Source of the DNA: an uncultured Eggerthella sp.
GTDB lineage: Bacteria; Actinomycetota; Coriobacteriia; Coriobacteriales; Eggerthellaceae
Length of the DNA: 64,000 nucleotides
Direction: 5' to 3'
Assembly: GCA_959607715.1 (NCBI GenBank)
Contig: CAUHNN010000009.1
Location: forward strand, 20,277 to 84,276
The number at the start of each line of letters is the position of its first letter. The stretch's first letter is position 1. This document shows positions 7,333 through 16,697 of the stretch, piece by piece. The translations under genes were made by a program, and so were the position numbers. The notes under the pieces were generated by a model that ran no database searches, was not told where the DNA came from, and saw only the letters and a list, made by a program, of their open reading frames with translations.

Positions 7333-7517
7333 TATGAGTCCGTCTCCCCATCCATGCGACGCTCCCCTACGCCGCACTGCTAGGCACAGGGTACCACACA
7401 GCACATTGGATTATGTAAAGCGAAAGATCAGCTCGCGCGCACAAGCGCCTTTCGATGGACGCTGCGTATCATGCCATGGCTCACGACCAGGTCAGCTGAC
7501 GCGCGAAGCAGGAAGCC

Positions 7518-8375
7518 CTACGAGTGGACGAGATCGTAGGCGTCGTTGCGCGACAGGCCGAATTCTTCGCGAAGAGTCCGGACGATGTCCTTCTTCGAAA
7601 GATCGCCGGCGGCCAACAAGTCCAAAGCGCGCTGCTCGGCACTGCCCTTCTGCTCCTCGAGACGCGCCTCTCCCTCGGCCTCGGAAGGAGCGTCGATGAC
7701 GAGCACGATCTCCCCCTTCACGCCGCCAGCTTCCTCGCGACGGGCGAACTCGTCGCGCACGTCGGGAGCCGAACCGCGAAACACCTCTTCATGGAGCTTG
7801 GTAAGCTCGCGGCAAACAGCCACGCGACGATACGGGAAGACTTCCGCCACCGCCTCGAGGGCCGACGCGATGCGCTGAGGGCTTTCGTAGAACACGAGCA
7901 CCGCATCAAGGGAGCGCAGCGATTCAAGCACGCGGACGCGTTCGCCGGCCTTGCGCGGGAAGAACGCGCCGAAGTAAAACGTCTGGGAGGGAAAGCCGCT
8001 GGCAACATAAGCGGTGGCGAGTGCCGTGCCCCCGGGGAGCACCTCGACCACTCCGCCGGCCGAGCGAATCGCATCGACAAGGCGCTGGCCGGGATCGGAA
8101 ACGCCCGGCATCCCCGCATCGGAGGCGTAACCGATCACCTCGCCGGAAAGCACGCGTTCGGCGATTCGAGACGCCGCGTGTGAAATAGTGGCTTCATCCA
8201 AACGCTCGAGACGCTTTTCGATCCCCAAAGACGACAGGAGCCTGCCTGTCACGCGCGTATCCTCGCAACAGACGGTGTCGCAGCTCTCGAATGCCTCGAT
8301 CGTTCTTTTTGTCACGTCGCCAAGGTTGCCCAAGGGGGTCGGACAGATGATGAGTTTTCCCTCACGGTTGGACAC
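7518..8375 (-). CDS. rsmI: 16S rRNA (cytidine(1402)-2'-O)-methyltransferase RsmI
   Basis: A 285-residue SAM-dependent enzyme that adds the 2'-O-methyl group of C1402 in the ribosomal decoding centre. Typical tetrapyrrole-methylase fold motifs are visible: CPTPLGNLGDVTKR near the start, EDTRVTGRLL, ASDAGMPGVSDPG, VLPGGTALATAYVASG and FYESPQR. The C-terminal helical extension SKKDIVRTLREEFGLSRN matches full-length RsmI. It starts with GTG preceded by GAAGGAGA. It forms a single-gene unit next to ridA. Confidence 0.93.
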   Translation of the reverse strand: MSNREGKLIICPTPLGNLGDVTKRTIEAFESCDTVCCEDTRVTGRLLSSLGIEKRLERLDEATISHAASRIAERVLSGEVIGYASDAGMPGVSDPGQRLVDAIRSAGGVVEVLPGGTALATAYVASGFPSQTFYFGAFFPRKAGERVRVLESLRSLDAVLVFYESPQRIASALEAVAEVFPYRRVAVCRELTKLHEEVFRGSAPDVRDEFARREEAGGVKGEIVLVIDAPSEAEGEARLEEQKGSAEQRALDLLAAGDLSKKDIVRTLREEFGLSRNDAYDLVHS

Positions 8376-8545
8376 GTTACGTCTCCTTCGTCGATGGTTG
8401 TGCGGATGGTAAGCGCGACGTACACGCCAGATGCACCGAGAGCTCGCCTTGCCCGAAAGAAAGAGCGCGCTTGCCGGGCGCGGGAGGATCTGCCTCCAAC
8501 CCGCACACGACCAACGCGCCCCTGATCATCGCAATCAGCAGAACC

Positions 8546-8926
8546 CTAGGCGGGAATGGCGGCGATGACCTCGACCTCGATGAGAACGCCCTTGGGAAGC
8601 GCCTCGACCGCGACGGCGCTGCGCGCGGGAAGGTGCTCGCCGAAGGACTGAGCGTAAACGCCGTTGAATGCGGCGAAATCATCCATGTCGTTCATGAAGC
8701 AGGTAGTCTTAACCACATGATCGAAGTCGGTGCCCGCAGCGGCAAGAAGCGCGCCGACGTTCTTCATGACCTGGGCCGCCTGCTCTTCGATGGTGGTGCC
8801 TACGACCTCGCCCGTGGCAGGATCGAGGGGGATCTGGCCAGAGGCGAACAGCATTCCGTTGACGATGACGCCCTGGGAATACGGGCCGATGGCTGCAGGT
8901 GCGTTTTCGGTGCTAATAGGCTGCAT
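8546..8926 (-). CDS. ridA: RidA family 2-iminobutanoate/2-iminopropanoate deaminase
   Basis: A 126-residue YjgF/RidA protein that hydrolyses reactive enamines and imines released by PLP enzymes. The start APAAIGPYSQGVIVNGMLFA, the core DFDHVVKTTCFMNDMDD and the C-terminal SAVAVEALPKGVLIEVE contain the family's conserved Arg/Glu active-site region. GGAGGAAAAAG precedes the ATG. It is transcribed divergently from ilvA across only 100 bp; the 2-aminoacrylate and 2-iminobutyrate produced by IlvA are its classical substrates, so the pair is a functional unit. Confidence 0.95.
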   Translation of the reverse strand: MQPISTENAPAAIGPYSQGVIVNGMLFASGQIPLDPATGEVVGTTIEEQAAQVMKNVGALLAAAGTDFDHVVKTTCFMNDMDDFAAFNGVYAQSFGEHLPARSAVAVEALPKGVLIEVEVIAAIPA

Positions 8927-9026
8927 TCTTTTTCCTCCCTATGCTCCTATAGCGCATAATATACAAGGCATCATACTACTCCGCGCACCAACGCCTATCC
9001 TTTGGGCGCAAGAACAGGAAAGATCA

Positions 9027-10247
9027 ATGACTAGCACGCTGACACTCGACATCTTCGAAGAAGCCGCGAAGAAAGTGAAGGAAGTGACGCAGGAGACGAA
9101 GCTCGTCTACAGCCATCACTTCAGCAAGGAAACCGGCAACGAGATCTACCTCAAACCCGAGAACATGCAGCGGACCGGCGCCTACAAGGTCCGCGGCGCC
9201 TACTACAAGATCAGCACGCTCACCGACGAGGAACGCGAGCGCGGCCTCATCACCGCTTCCGCAGGCAACCATGCTCAGGGCGTCGCCTACGCAGCGCGAA
9301 AGTACGGCGTGAACGCCACCATCGTCATGCCCACCACCACGCCCCTCATCAAGGTTGAGCGCACCAAGGAACAGGGTGCAGAAGTGGTGCTGGCAGGCGG
9401 TGTTTACGACGAAGCCTACGAACACGCGATGAACCTCGCCGAAGAACGGGGGTTGACGTTCATCCACCCCTTCAACGATCCCATCGTCGCAGCCGGCCAG
9501 GGATCCATCGCCATGGAGATCGTGCAGGAGCTGCCTTTGGTCGACATCATCCTCGTTCCCATCGGAGGCGGCGGGCTGGCCACGGGCGTTTCCACCTTGG
9601 CGAAGCTGCTCAACCCCCGCATCAAGGTCATCGGCGTCGAACCTTCCGGGGCCGCCTGCATGAAGGCGTCGCTCGAGGCGGGCCACGTCGTCAAGCTGCC
9701 CCACGTCACCACGATCGCCGACGGCACGGCGGTTCAAGAGCCGGGCGACAAGATCTTCCCCTACATCCAGGAAAACCTCGACGACATCATCACGGTCGAG
9801 GACGATGAGCTCATCGTCGCGTTCCTCGACATGGTGGAAAGCCATAAGATGATCGTCGAGAACTCGGGCCTTCTCACCATCGCCGCCCTCAAGCATCTCG
9901 ACTGCAAAGGGAAGAAGATCGCCTCCATCCTTTCCGGTGGCAACATGGACGTCATCACCATGGCCAGCGTCGTGCAGCATGGCCTTATCCAGCGCGACCG
10001 CATCTTCACCGTCTCGGTGCTGCTCCCCGATCGCCCCGGCGAGCTGGTACACGTCGCGCAGGTCATCGCCGATTCCAAGGGCAACGTCGTGCGCCTCGAC
10101 CACAACCAGTTCGTCACGGCCAACCGCAACGCCGCCGTCGAGCTGCGCGTCACCATCGAGTGCTTCGGCACCGACCACAAGGAGCGTATCGTCCATGCGC
10201 TCGAGGCCGACGGCTTCCGCCCGAAGCTCATCCAAGTCCATCTGTAG
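9027..10247 (+). CDS. ilvA: Threonine ammonia-lyase, biosynthetic-type with ACT domain
   Basis: A 406-residue PLP enzyme deaminating threonine to 2-oxobutanoate, the entry to isoleucine or to propionate-yielding threonine fermentation. The PLP lysine is in RTGAYKVRGA, followed by SAGNHAQGVAYAA, the phosphate loop PIGGGGLATG, and SGGNMDV. A single C-terminal ACT-like domain (about 325-406, VSVLLPDRPGELVHVAQ) would provide feedback control. The single ACT domain and length match the TdcB/IlvA short form common in anaerobes. ATG at 9027 has ACAGGAAAG upstream. Divergent from ridA; ends before a strong hairpin. Confidence 0.92.
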   Translation: MTSTLTLDIFEEAAKKVKEVTQETKLVYSHHFSKETGNEIYLKPENMQRTGAYKVRGAYYKISTLTDEERERGLITASAGNHAQGVAYAARKYGVNATIVMPTTTPLIKVERTKEQGAEVVLAGGVYDEAYEHAMNLAEERGLTFIHPFNDPIVAAGQGSIAMEIVQELPLVDIILVPIGGGGLATGVSTLAKLLNPRIKVIGVEPSGAACMKASLEAGHVVKLPHVTTIADGTAVQEPGDKIFPYIQENLDDIITVEDDELIVAFLDMVESHKMIVENSGLLTIAALKHLDCKGKKIASILSGGNMDVITMASVVQHGLIQRDRIFTVSVLLPDRPGELVHVAQVIADSKGNVVRLDHNQFVTANRNAAVELRVTIECFGTDHKERIVHALEADGFRPKLIQVHL

Positions 10248-10313
10248 AACGACGACCCGAAAACGTCGTTCGGGTCGCTCCCGATGCACAACGACGTCCT
10301 GCCCTACACAGCT

Positions 10314-10355
10314 GCGCCCCCTTATCCTTGGCATCAACCGAGGACAAGGGGGCGC
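10314..10355. terminator. Bidirectional terminator between ilvA and the zinc-ribbon gene
   Basis: GCGCCCCCTT (10314-10323) and AAGGGGGCGC (10346-10355) form a perfect 10-bp stem, with a loop that itself pairs further (TCC/GGA). A second dyad, CGACCCGA/TCGGGTCG (10253-10277), follows the ilvA stop directly. Confidence 0.75.
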
Positions 10356-10402
10356 GATTCATTTGGTGGGTACAGGGCGTTTTGCCGACCACGCGAAAGC
10401 GT

Positions 10403-10621
10403 CTAGGCGCTCTTCTTCTGGCCGTGAATGCCGACGGTCGAATCGATCGGCGTACCGAGGTCCGCCATGTCGAGCCTGCTTTCGGTACGCGTGAAAGAGC
10501 CATGATCTTTGCAGTTCCCGGAATACTCAACATGGTCGGGCTGAAGGCAAACCGTCAGCGCGACAAGCGCGCCGCATTCAGGACAGGTACCAAGCGTTTC
10601 GGTGGAAGGGATGGTGCTCAT
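10403..10621 (-). CDS. Small zinc-ribbon protein
   Basis: A 72-residue cytosolic protein starting MSTIPSTETLGTCPECGALV. The CPEC pair plus Cys27 (VCLQ), Cys37 (NCKDH) and histidines suggest a single zinc-ribbon or metal-binding fold; the second half is polar and likely disordered. AAGAGG precedes the ATG. Resembles small lysine-biosynthesis-carrier-like (LysW-style) zinc proteins in outline, but the acidic C-terminal EDWGE tail of LysW is missing, so no function is assigned. It has the 16-bp palindromic element at 10654-10669 just upstream. Confidence 0.6.
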   Translation of the reverse strand: MSTIPSTETLGTCPECGALVALTVCLQPDHVEYSGNCKDHGSFTRTESRLDMADLGTPIDSTVGIHGQKKSA

Positions 10622-10653
10622 GATGATCTACCTCTTCTTATGCTCTCGGGGTG

Positions 10654-10669
10654 AACGCTGAACGCGTTC
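10654..10669. promoter_or_regulatory. Palindromic element AACGCTGAACGCGTTC, copy 1
   Basis: This 16-bp sequence, with palindromic core GAACGCGTTC, lies 33 bp upstream of the zinc-ribbon start. An exact copy in inverse orientation is at 53095-53110, upstream of the EF-G paralogue. A shared operator is possible. Confidence 0.4.
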
Positions 10670-10738
10670 GTTTCCTCGCCTCAATAGTGCCATGGCTTCA
10701 TTCATCCCGACACCCGTTCGAGGTGTTCTTCAAGGTTA

Positions 10739-10843
10739 GTTCACGGCTCCAACATAAGCCCATGTCAGCCGTCGTGAACATGTTCATATAGTACGTGTCG
10801 GCCAAGAAGGTTTCTATCCCTTAGGAAGTATGATCGACACGTA
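10739..10843. other. Structured intergenic segment with several inverted repeats
   Basis: The ~300-bp gap 10622-10919 has no gene but three dyads: GTTCACGGCT (10739-10748) with AGCCGTCGTGAAC (10767-10779, two-base bulge), the exact palindrome GAACATGTTC (10776-10785), and TACGTGTCG (10792-10800) with CGACACGTA (10835-10843). They could be a small RNA, a leader for the zinc-ribbon gene, or stacked operators. Confidence 0.45.
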
Positions 10844-10919
10844 GCGCGTCAAATCACCATGAATTAACGAGGGAGATAACGAGGCGTTTCCGATACACGC
10901 GCCCGCCCTTGCCGACGAA

Positions 10920-11720
10920 TCAGAAAGAAATGACGTCGGAAAGCGCTTTGACGAAGAAGAGCGCGACAACGACAAGCGTCACCGGGCGCGCAATGGCGCT
11001 GCCGCTTTTCGTGAAGCGATGCGAGCCGAGGTAGTTTCCCGCGATGCTGAAGAGACCGGCGACAAGCCCGAGCACCACGTATACCTGTCCATGGAAGAAG
11101 AAGACGACAAGCGCGGAAACGTTCGTGGTGAGGTTGACCGCCTTGGTGATGCCCGCCGCCTTATCGAGGCGCAACTGCGCAAGACCGTTCAAGGCCAGCA
11201 TGAGAAACGTACCGGTGCCAGGACCGTAGAACCCATCGTAGAACCCCACGACAAGCGCGATACCGCAGCACCAAATGGCGGTCGCGCGAAACGACAAGCC
11301 GCGTGCGGCAGTGGCTTCGATCGACTTGGAGCGCAGCACGTAGATCGCCGTGACCGGAAGGATGACGAGAAGCGCCACGCGCAGAATGGCGTCGCTCACA
11401 AGAAGGACCGCCGATGAACCGACGCATGATCCCAGGCACGCGAACGCGACGGCAGGCAACGCTAGGCGTAGATCCACGAACCCTGACCTTACGTAATGGA
11501 GCGTCGCAACGAATGTTCCCATGGACGAACTGAGCTTGTTGGTGGCAAGGGCGACGTGGGTGGGTACGCCGGCGATGAGGTAAGCGGGCAGTGAGATGAA
11601 TCCACCCCCACCCGCGATGGCGTCGATGTAGCCCGCGACGAAAACGAACGAGCACACGATGAGCAAACCGAGCGGGGCCACGCCGAAAAGCGAGGCGGTA
11701 TCGAAGAATGAAAAATCCAT
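10920..11720 (-). CDS. TSUP family membrane transporter (TauE/SafE)
   Basis: A 266-residue integral membrane protein with eight or so hydrophobic helices and the family signature near the N-terminus (FVAGYIDAIAGGGGFISLPA) repeated in weaker form in the second half (GFYDGFYGPGTGTFLMLAL). TSUP proteins export or import sulfite, sulfoacetate, or other small organic anions. It ends before the structured gap at 10739-10843 and starts next to the terminator of the activase operon, so it is its own unit. The substrate is not evident from the sequence. Confidence 0.85.
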   Translation of the reverse strand: MDFSFFDTASLFGVAPLGLLIVCSFVFVAGYIDAIAGGGGFISLPAYLIAGVPTHVALATNKLSSSMGTFVATLHYVRSGFVDLRLALPAVAFACLGSCVGSSAVLLVSDAILRVALLVILPVTAIYVLRSKSIEATAARGLSFRATAIWCCGIALVVGFYDGFYGPGTGTFLMLALNGLAQLRLDKAAGITKAVNLTTNVSALVVFFFHGQVYVVLGLVAGLFSIAGNYLGSHRFTKSGSAIARPVTLVVVALFFVKALSDVISF

Positions 11721-11748
11721 AGCGACTCATGATACCCCGCAAGCGCAG

Positions 11749-11772
11749 AAAAGGGGGATCGCTCCCCCTTTT
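11749..11772 (-). terminator. Terminator of the activase operon
   Basis: AAAAGGGGG (11749-11757) and CCCCCTTTT (11764-11772) form a 9-bp stem with a 6-nt loop, 45 bp past the activase stop. Read leftward the stem ends in TTTT. Confidence 0.75.
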
Positions 11773-11816
11773 CGCGAAACCTAGCGGATAAACACGCTAT
11801 CTTGACGGATCAACGG

Positions 11817-14800
11817 CTACTTGGTGACGATTTCTTCCTCGGTGGTGAAGATCTCGCAGCCTTCCTGCCCCTCGGGACGATGGAGATCGTGCGCCTGGCG
11901 GGCCTTCGCCTCGTCGTCGAGGTTCGCCTTCGCGACGGAGATCATCAACTTGATGCGGTTGAGCTGATTGACTTCGGAGGCGCCAGGGTCGTAGTCGACG
12001 GCGACGATGTTCGTTCCTTCGTAACGGCGACGCAGCTCCTTGATGACCGCCTTGCCCACAACGTGGTTCGGCAGGCAGGCAAACGGCTGAGCGCAGACGA
12101 TATTGGGCGCACCGGAACGGATGAGCTCGACCATTTCAGCGGTCAGCAGCCACCCCTCGCCCATCGAGTTGCACAGCGACAGGATCTCCTCGGCATACGA
12201 ACCCAGGGTGAAGATGTCCGTCGGCGGCTCGAAGCGGTTCGAGCGCTCAAGGGCGTTGGTCACGGGCTTGCGCAGCTTCGCGATGAGCTTAAGCGCGGCG
12301 CGGGCGCCCGTCGCGCCCTTCTTCGACTTGCCGACGCCTTCTTGCTGGAAGATGGAACCGGCGATGCCGAACAGGAAGAACTCGACCAAGCCGGGAACGA
12401 CGGCTTCGCAGCCTTCGGCCTCGATCACGTCGACGACCTGGTTGTTTGCGGTCGGATGGAACTTCACCAGGATCTCACCGACCACGCCGACGCGCGGCTT
12501 GGTACCTTCGCCCTGAAGCGGCAGGTTATCGAAGTCTTCGACGATGGCGCGAACGGTCTTCTTGAAACGACCGTACTTTTCGCCTTCGTAGATCTGCTTC
12601 TTGCAGGTTTCCATCCACTGGTTGAACAGGTTCTCCGCCGATCCCGGCTCGATTTCGTAGGGACGCGTGCGATAGAGGCACTGCATAAGAAGGTCACCGT
12701 AGAACAGGGCGAGCACGGCATTGTAGAGCATCGTCGCGGAGACCTTGAAGCCGGGATTCGATTCGTCGAGCTTCTTGAAGGAAAGCGAGATGACGGGAAT
12801 GTGCGGCAACCCCGCGGCCTTAAGCGCTTTGCGGATGAGCGAGATGTAGTTGGTGGCGCGACAACCGCCACCGGTCTGGGTGATGATGACGGCGAGCTTG
12901 TCCGTGTCGTAGCGCCCGGACATGACCGCTTCCATGATCTGCCCCGTAACGAGGATCGAGGGATAGCAGATGTCGTTGTTGACGTACTTCAGGCCAGCAT
13001 CGACTGCACCGTGGTCGACCGCGGGAAGGAGCTCGAGGTTGTAACCTGCCGCATGGAAGATCGGCACGAGAAGGTCGAAGTGGATCGGCGCCATCTGAGG
13101 ACAGAGGATCGTGTAGCCCGCGTCCTTCATTTCCTGGGTGAACTGCACCTTCTCGAAGGCGGTCGACTGGGATTCGCGCTGATGGTCATCGTGAGCGGAA
13201 CCGCACGAGCCGCACGCAGAAGCTTCGCCGCAGGACGATTCAGGGGCATGGTGGGAATGAATGCCATGGTGGCCGGAGCATGAACCTTCGCCATGGGCAT
13301 GGTGGTGCCCATGGCAAGCGTGGCCTTCGGCGTGAGTGTGATGAGCGTGATGGTGCCCACCGCACGCGTGGCCTTCGCCGCCAGCCGAAGAAGCGCAGCC
13401 GTCGGTTTCATCGCATGTGCCGCACGAAGAGGCGGATCCGCACGCGATCGAACGGGCGACAGCAGCTCCTGCCGCCGCTTCGCGCGCCCCCGTCTTAGCC
13501 TCGATGGCGGCCTCCCCTGCCGCGCGAGCTGCCTCGCGGGCGGCGACATCGGCTTCGAGCGTGGACACGTCGATCGAGCAGACCGGGCAACCGCCCTGCA
13601 CCGCCTGCTCCTCGGCGCGATCGTCGGCCTGGTCTTTCAGGGCAGCCAGAAGGGAGCGCACGCGGATGCGGGCGGCGCCGAGGTTCGATACCTCGTCGAT
13701 CTTGAGGACGGTGTAGATCTTGCCCGACCCTTCCAGGATCTCCTGAACCTGATCGGTGGTGATGGCGTCGAGGCCGCAGCCGAAGCTGTTGAGCTGGATG
13801 AGGTCGAGGTCGTCGCGCTGCGTGACGACCTTCGCCGCACGGTAGAGGCGAGTGTGGTACATCCACTGATCGACCGCGCGCAAGGGACGCTCCACCTGGC
13901 CAAGATGGGCGATGGAATCTTCGGTGAAGACGGCCAGACCGAAGCTCGTCAAAAGCTCGGGGATGGCGTGGTTGATTTCAGGGTCGTCGTGATAGGGACG
14001 TCCCGCGAGCACGATGCCGTGAACGCCATGATCTTCGATCCACTTGAGCGCCTCCATGCCCTTGGAATGAATATCCTCGTGGAGCTGCTCATCTTCCGCC
14101 CAGGCCGCGTCCACCGCCGCATCGATTTCGGCACGCGTGGGAACAGGGCCCTGCCCCATGAGCTCCGGGTGCTTCTCGACCAGCTCAACGTACAGGCGTT
14201 CCTTCAGTTTGTCCTTCATGTGATACGGCACGAAGGGATTCAAGAACTGGATATCGGTTTCGTTCAGCGCATCGACGTTGAGCTTGAGCGCTTCGGAATA
14301 GCTCATGACGATCGGGCAGTTGAAGTGGTTGCCGGCCGTTTCGTCTTCCACGCGCTCGTACTTAAGACACGGCATCCAAATGAAGTCGATGTCCTTTTCA
14401 AGCAGGTTCATGATATGACCATGCGAAAGCTTGGCCGGATAGCACACGCTTTCAGACGGCATGGACTCGATGCCCGCTTCGTAGGTCTTCTTCGTCGACG
14501 GGTCGCTCAGTACGACGCGGAAACCGAGCTGGGTGAAGAAAGTGAACCAGAACGGGTAGTTCTCGTACATGTTGAGGGCGCGCGGGATACCGACGGTCGC
14601 GCGCGTGGCCTCTTCCTTCGAAAGCGGCGTATAGCCGAACAGCCGCTCGGTCTTGTATTCGAACAGGTTGGGGACCTTAGCCGCTTCCTGAGCAAGGCCG
14701 GCGCCCTTTTCGCATCGGTTGCCCGTGATGAAGCGGCGGTGCTTGCCCGTCTGCTCGTCGACGCCGAAGTCGTTGATGGTGAGCAGGCAGTGGTTGGAAC

Positions 14801-16697
14801 ATGCCTTGCAGCGCACGTTGCGATGGGTGGGCTCGAGCGCCTTCAAAGCCTCGAGGCCGAGAAGCGTGGTGTGCGCAGGCTGGCCGGTTGCCTCTTCTGC
14901 TTCATGGGCACGATCACGGGCAAGAAGCGCCGCTCCGTAGGCACCCATATTGCCGGCGATGTCGGGACGCACGGCGTTGGTCTGCGCAAGCTGCTCGAAG
15001 GCGCGCAGAACCGCGTCGTTCAGGAAGGTTCCGCCCTGGACGATAACCTTCGTTCCCACCTCGCGTGGGTCGCGGATCTTGATGACCTTGAACAGGGCGT
15101 TCTTGATGACCGAAAGAGCCAAGCCGGCGGCGATGTCGCCCACCGTGGCGCCTTCCTTCTGGGCCTGCTTGACGCGGCTGTTCATGAATACGGTGCAACG
15201 ACTACCCAGATCGACGGGATTTTCCGCCTTGATGGCGCTCTGGGCGAATTCCGAAACGTCGAGATTCAGGCCCGACGCGAAGCTCTCGATGAAGCTGCCG
15301 CAGCCCGACGAGCAGGCCTCGTTGAGCATGATGTGGTCGATGACGCCGTCCTTGACGCGCAAACACTTCATGTCCTGGCCGCCGATGTCGAGGATGAACT
15401 CGACGCCGGGAAGCATCTCCTGAGAGCCGCGAAGATGAGCTACCGTCTCGATTTCGCCAGAATCGACGCGCAGCGCCTCGAGCAAAAGCGCTTCGCCGTA
15501 ACCGGTGACGGTCGCATGGCCGATGTGGACCTTAGGGTTGCCCGCCGCATCGACGGGAAGCTGAGCGTACAGGTCGGCGACGGCGCGTTTAGCGCAACCC
15601 AAGACGTCGCCCTTGTTGTTCACGTAGCTCGACCACAGAAGGCTGCCGTCTTCTGCGATGAGGGCCGACTTGAAGGTGGTGGAGCCGGCGTCGATGCCCA
15701 GATACGCTGCACCTTCGTAAGCAGAAAGATCGGTGCGCTTGACGCGTTCGCCGTCGTGGCGCGCCTTGAATTCCGCATACGCTTCGTCGTCGGCGAACAA
15801 CGGGGGCAGGCGGACGACTTCGCTGCCCTGGACATCCCCGAGGTTCTCGAGACGGGAAACGACGTCGGAAAGCAGCTCGGCCTTGGCACCAGAGCCGGCA
15901 AGAGCGCAGCCGCTCGCGACGAAGAGATGCGCGTTGTCGGGAACGATGATGTGCTCTTCGTCGAGCTCGAGCGTTTCATAGAAACGCTTGCGTAGCTCGG
16001 GAAGGTACTGAAGCGGGCCGCCCAAGAAGGCGACGTGGCCGCGGATGGGGCGTCCGCACGCCAAACCGGAAATGGTCTGGGTGACGACGGATTGGAAGAT
16101 GGAGGCCGCGATGTCGGACTTCTTCGCGCCTTCGTTGAGCAGCGGCTGAACGTCGGTCTTGGCGAACACGCCGCATCGGCTGGCGATGGGGTAGAGAACG
16201 GTATGGTCCTTGGCCAGTTCGTTCAAACCGCCGGCATCCGTATCGAGCAGGGCGGCCATCTGATCGATGAACGCACCGGTGCCGCCAGCGCAGGTGCCGT
16301 TCATGCGCTGCTCGATGCCCTGATCGAAGTAGATGATCTTCGCGTCTTCGCCGCCGAGCTCGATGGCGACGTCGGTCTTCGGAATGAAGGCCTCCACCGC
16401 CGTCTTCGATGCGATGACTTCCTGCACGAATTCGAGGTCGAGCCACTGGGAAAGAAGCAGGCCGCCCGAACCAGTGATGGCGATGGTCACGTGGCGATCG
16501 GGGAACTGCTGGGCCGCTTCGCGCAGCACTTCGAGAACCGTAGCGCGAACATCTGCGTGGTGACGACGATAGACCGAGTAGACGATCTGCTCGTACTGAT
16601 CGAGAACGGCGACCTTGACCGTAGTCGAACCTACGTCGATGCCCAGATGAAGCTGCGCCGCTTCGATGGTGGTTTCTGCCATTATCATGCTCCTCAC
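11817..16697 (-). CDS. Giant 2-hydroxyacyl-CoA dehydratase activase-related protein
   Basis: A 1626-residue multidomain protein. Residues ~15-270 and ~328-600 are two BcrAD/BadFG-type ASKHA ATPase modules (LGIDVGSTTVKVAVLD and LGIDAGSTTFKSALIA; each with a GGTGAF or SSGCGSF loop whose cysteines normally ligate a 4Fe-4S cluster between monomers). A cysteine pair region (CKACSNHC) near 625 is followed by a DUF2229 domain (~690-950). Residues ~1080-1170 form a His/Cys-rich linker with HHH and CGSCGS repeats, then an HgdB/DUF2229-like C-terminal domain (~1190-1590, CPQMAPIHFDLL). Activases inject an electron into 2-hydroxyacyl-CoA or benzoyl-CoA dehydratases with ATP hydrolysis. No dehydratase subunits are in the window, so the substrate is unknown. 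Its start overlaps the TetR stop (ATGA). Confidence 0.88.
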   Translation of the reverse strand: MRSMIMAETTIEAAQLHLGIDVGSTTVKVAVLDQYEQIVYSVYRRHHADVRATVLEVLREAAQQFPDRHVTIAITGSGGLLLSQWLDLEFVQEVIASKTAVEAFIPKTDVAIELGGEDAKIIYFDQGIEQRMNGTCAGGTGAFIDQMAALLDTDAGGLNELAKDHTVLYPIASRCGVFAKTDVQPLLNEGAKKSDIAASIFQSVVTQTISGLACGRPIRGHVAFLGGPLQYLPELRKRFYETLELDEEHIIVPDNAHLFVASGCALAGSGAKAELLSDVVSRLENLGDVQGSEVVRLPPLFADDEAYAEFKARHDGERVKRTDLSAYEGAAYLGIDAGSTTFKSALIAEDGSLLWSSYVNNKGDVLGCAKRAVADLYAQLPVDAAGNPKVHIGHATVTGYGEALLLEALRVDSGEIETVAHLRGSQEMLPGVEFILDIGGQDMKCLRVKDGVIDHIMLNEACSSGCGSFIESFASGLNLDVSEFAQSAIKAENPVDLGSRCTVFMNSRVKQAQKEGATVGDIAAGLALSVIKNALFKVIKIRDPREVGTKVIVQGGTFLNDAVLRAFEQLAQTNAVRPDIAGNMGAYGAALLARDRAHEAEEATGQPAHTTLLGLEALKALEPTHRNVRCKACSNHCLLTINDFGVDEQTGKHRRFITGNRCEKGAGLAQEAAKVPNLFEYKTERLFGYTPLSKEEATRATVGIPRALNMYENYPFWFTFFTQLGFRVVLSDPSTKKTYEAGIESMPSESVCYPAKLSHGHIMNLLEKDIDFIWMPCLKYERVEDETAGNHFNCPIVMSYSEALKLNVDALNETDIQFLNPFVPYHMKDKLKERLYVELVEKHPELMGQGPVPTRAEIDAAVDAAWAEDEQLHEDIHSKGMEALKWIEDHGVHGIVLAGRPYHDDPEINHAIPELLTSFGLAVFTEDSIAHLGQVERPLRAVDQWMYHTRLYRAAKVVTQRDDLDLIQLNSFGCGLDAITTDQVQEILEGSGKIYTVLKIDEVSNLGAARIRVRSLLAALKDQADDRAEEQAVQGGCPVCSIDVSTLEADVAAREAARAAGEAAIEAKTGAREAAAGAAVARSIACGSASSCGTCDETDGCASSAGGEGHACGGHHHAHHTHAEGHACHGHHHAHGEGSCSGHHGIHSHHAPESSCGEASACGSCGSAHDDHQRESQSTAFEKVQFTQEMKDAGYTILCPQMAPIHFDLLVPIFHAAGYNLELLPAVDHGAVDAGLKYVNNDICYPSILVTGQIMEAVMSGRYDTDKLAVIITQTGGGCRATNYISLIRKALKAAGLPHIPVISLSFKKLDESNPGFKVSATMLYNAVLALFYGDLLMQCLYRTRPYEIEPGSAENLFNQWMETCKKQIYEGEKYGRFKKTVRAIVEDFDNLPLQGEGTKPRVGVVGEILVKFHPTANNQVVDVIEAEGCEAVVPGLVEFFLFGIAGSIFQQEGVGKSKKGATGARAALKLIAKLRKPVTNALERSNRFEPPTDIFTLGSYAEEILSLCNSMGEGWLLTAEMVELIRSGAPNIVCAQPFACLPNHVVGKAVIKELRRRYEGTNIVAVDYDPGASEVNQLNRIKLMISVAKANLDDEAKARQAHDLHRPEGQEGCEIFTTEEEIVTK

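Noticed and set aside
8377..8545. Small leftward protein between rsmI and ridA
   Set aside because: Up to 50 codons are open from an ATG near 8530, but without a ribosome site or conserved-looking pattern.
13293..15995. 900-residue open frame opposite the activase gene
   Set aside because: It is the antisense shadow of a GC-rich gene; no domain motifs or ribosome site, while the leftward frame has clear activase motifs.
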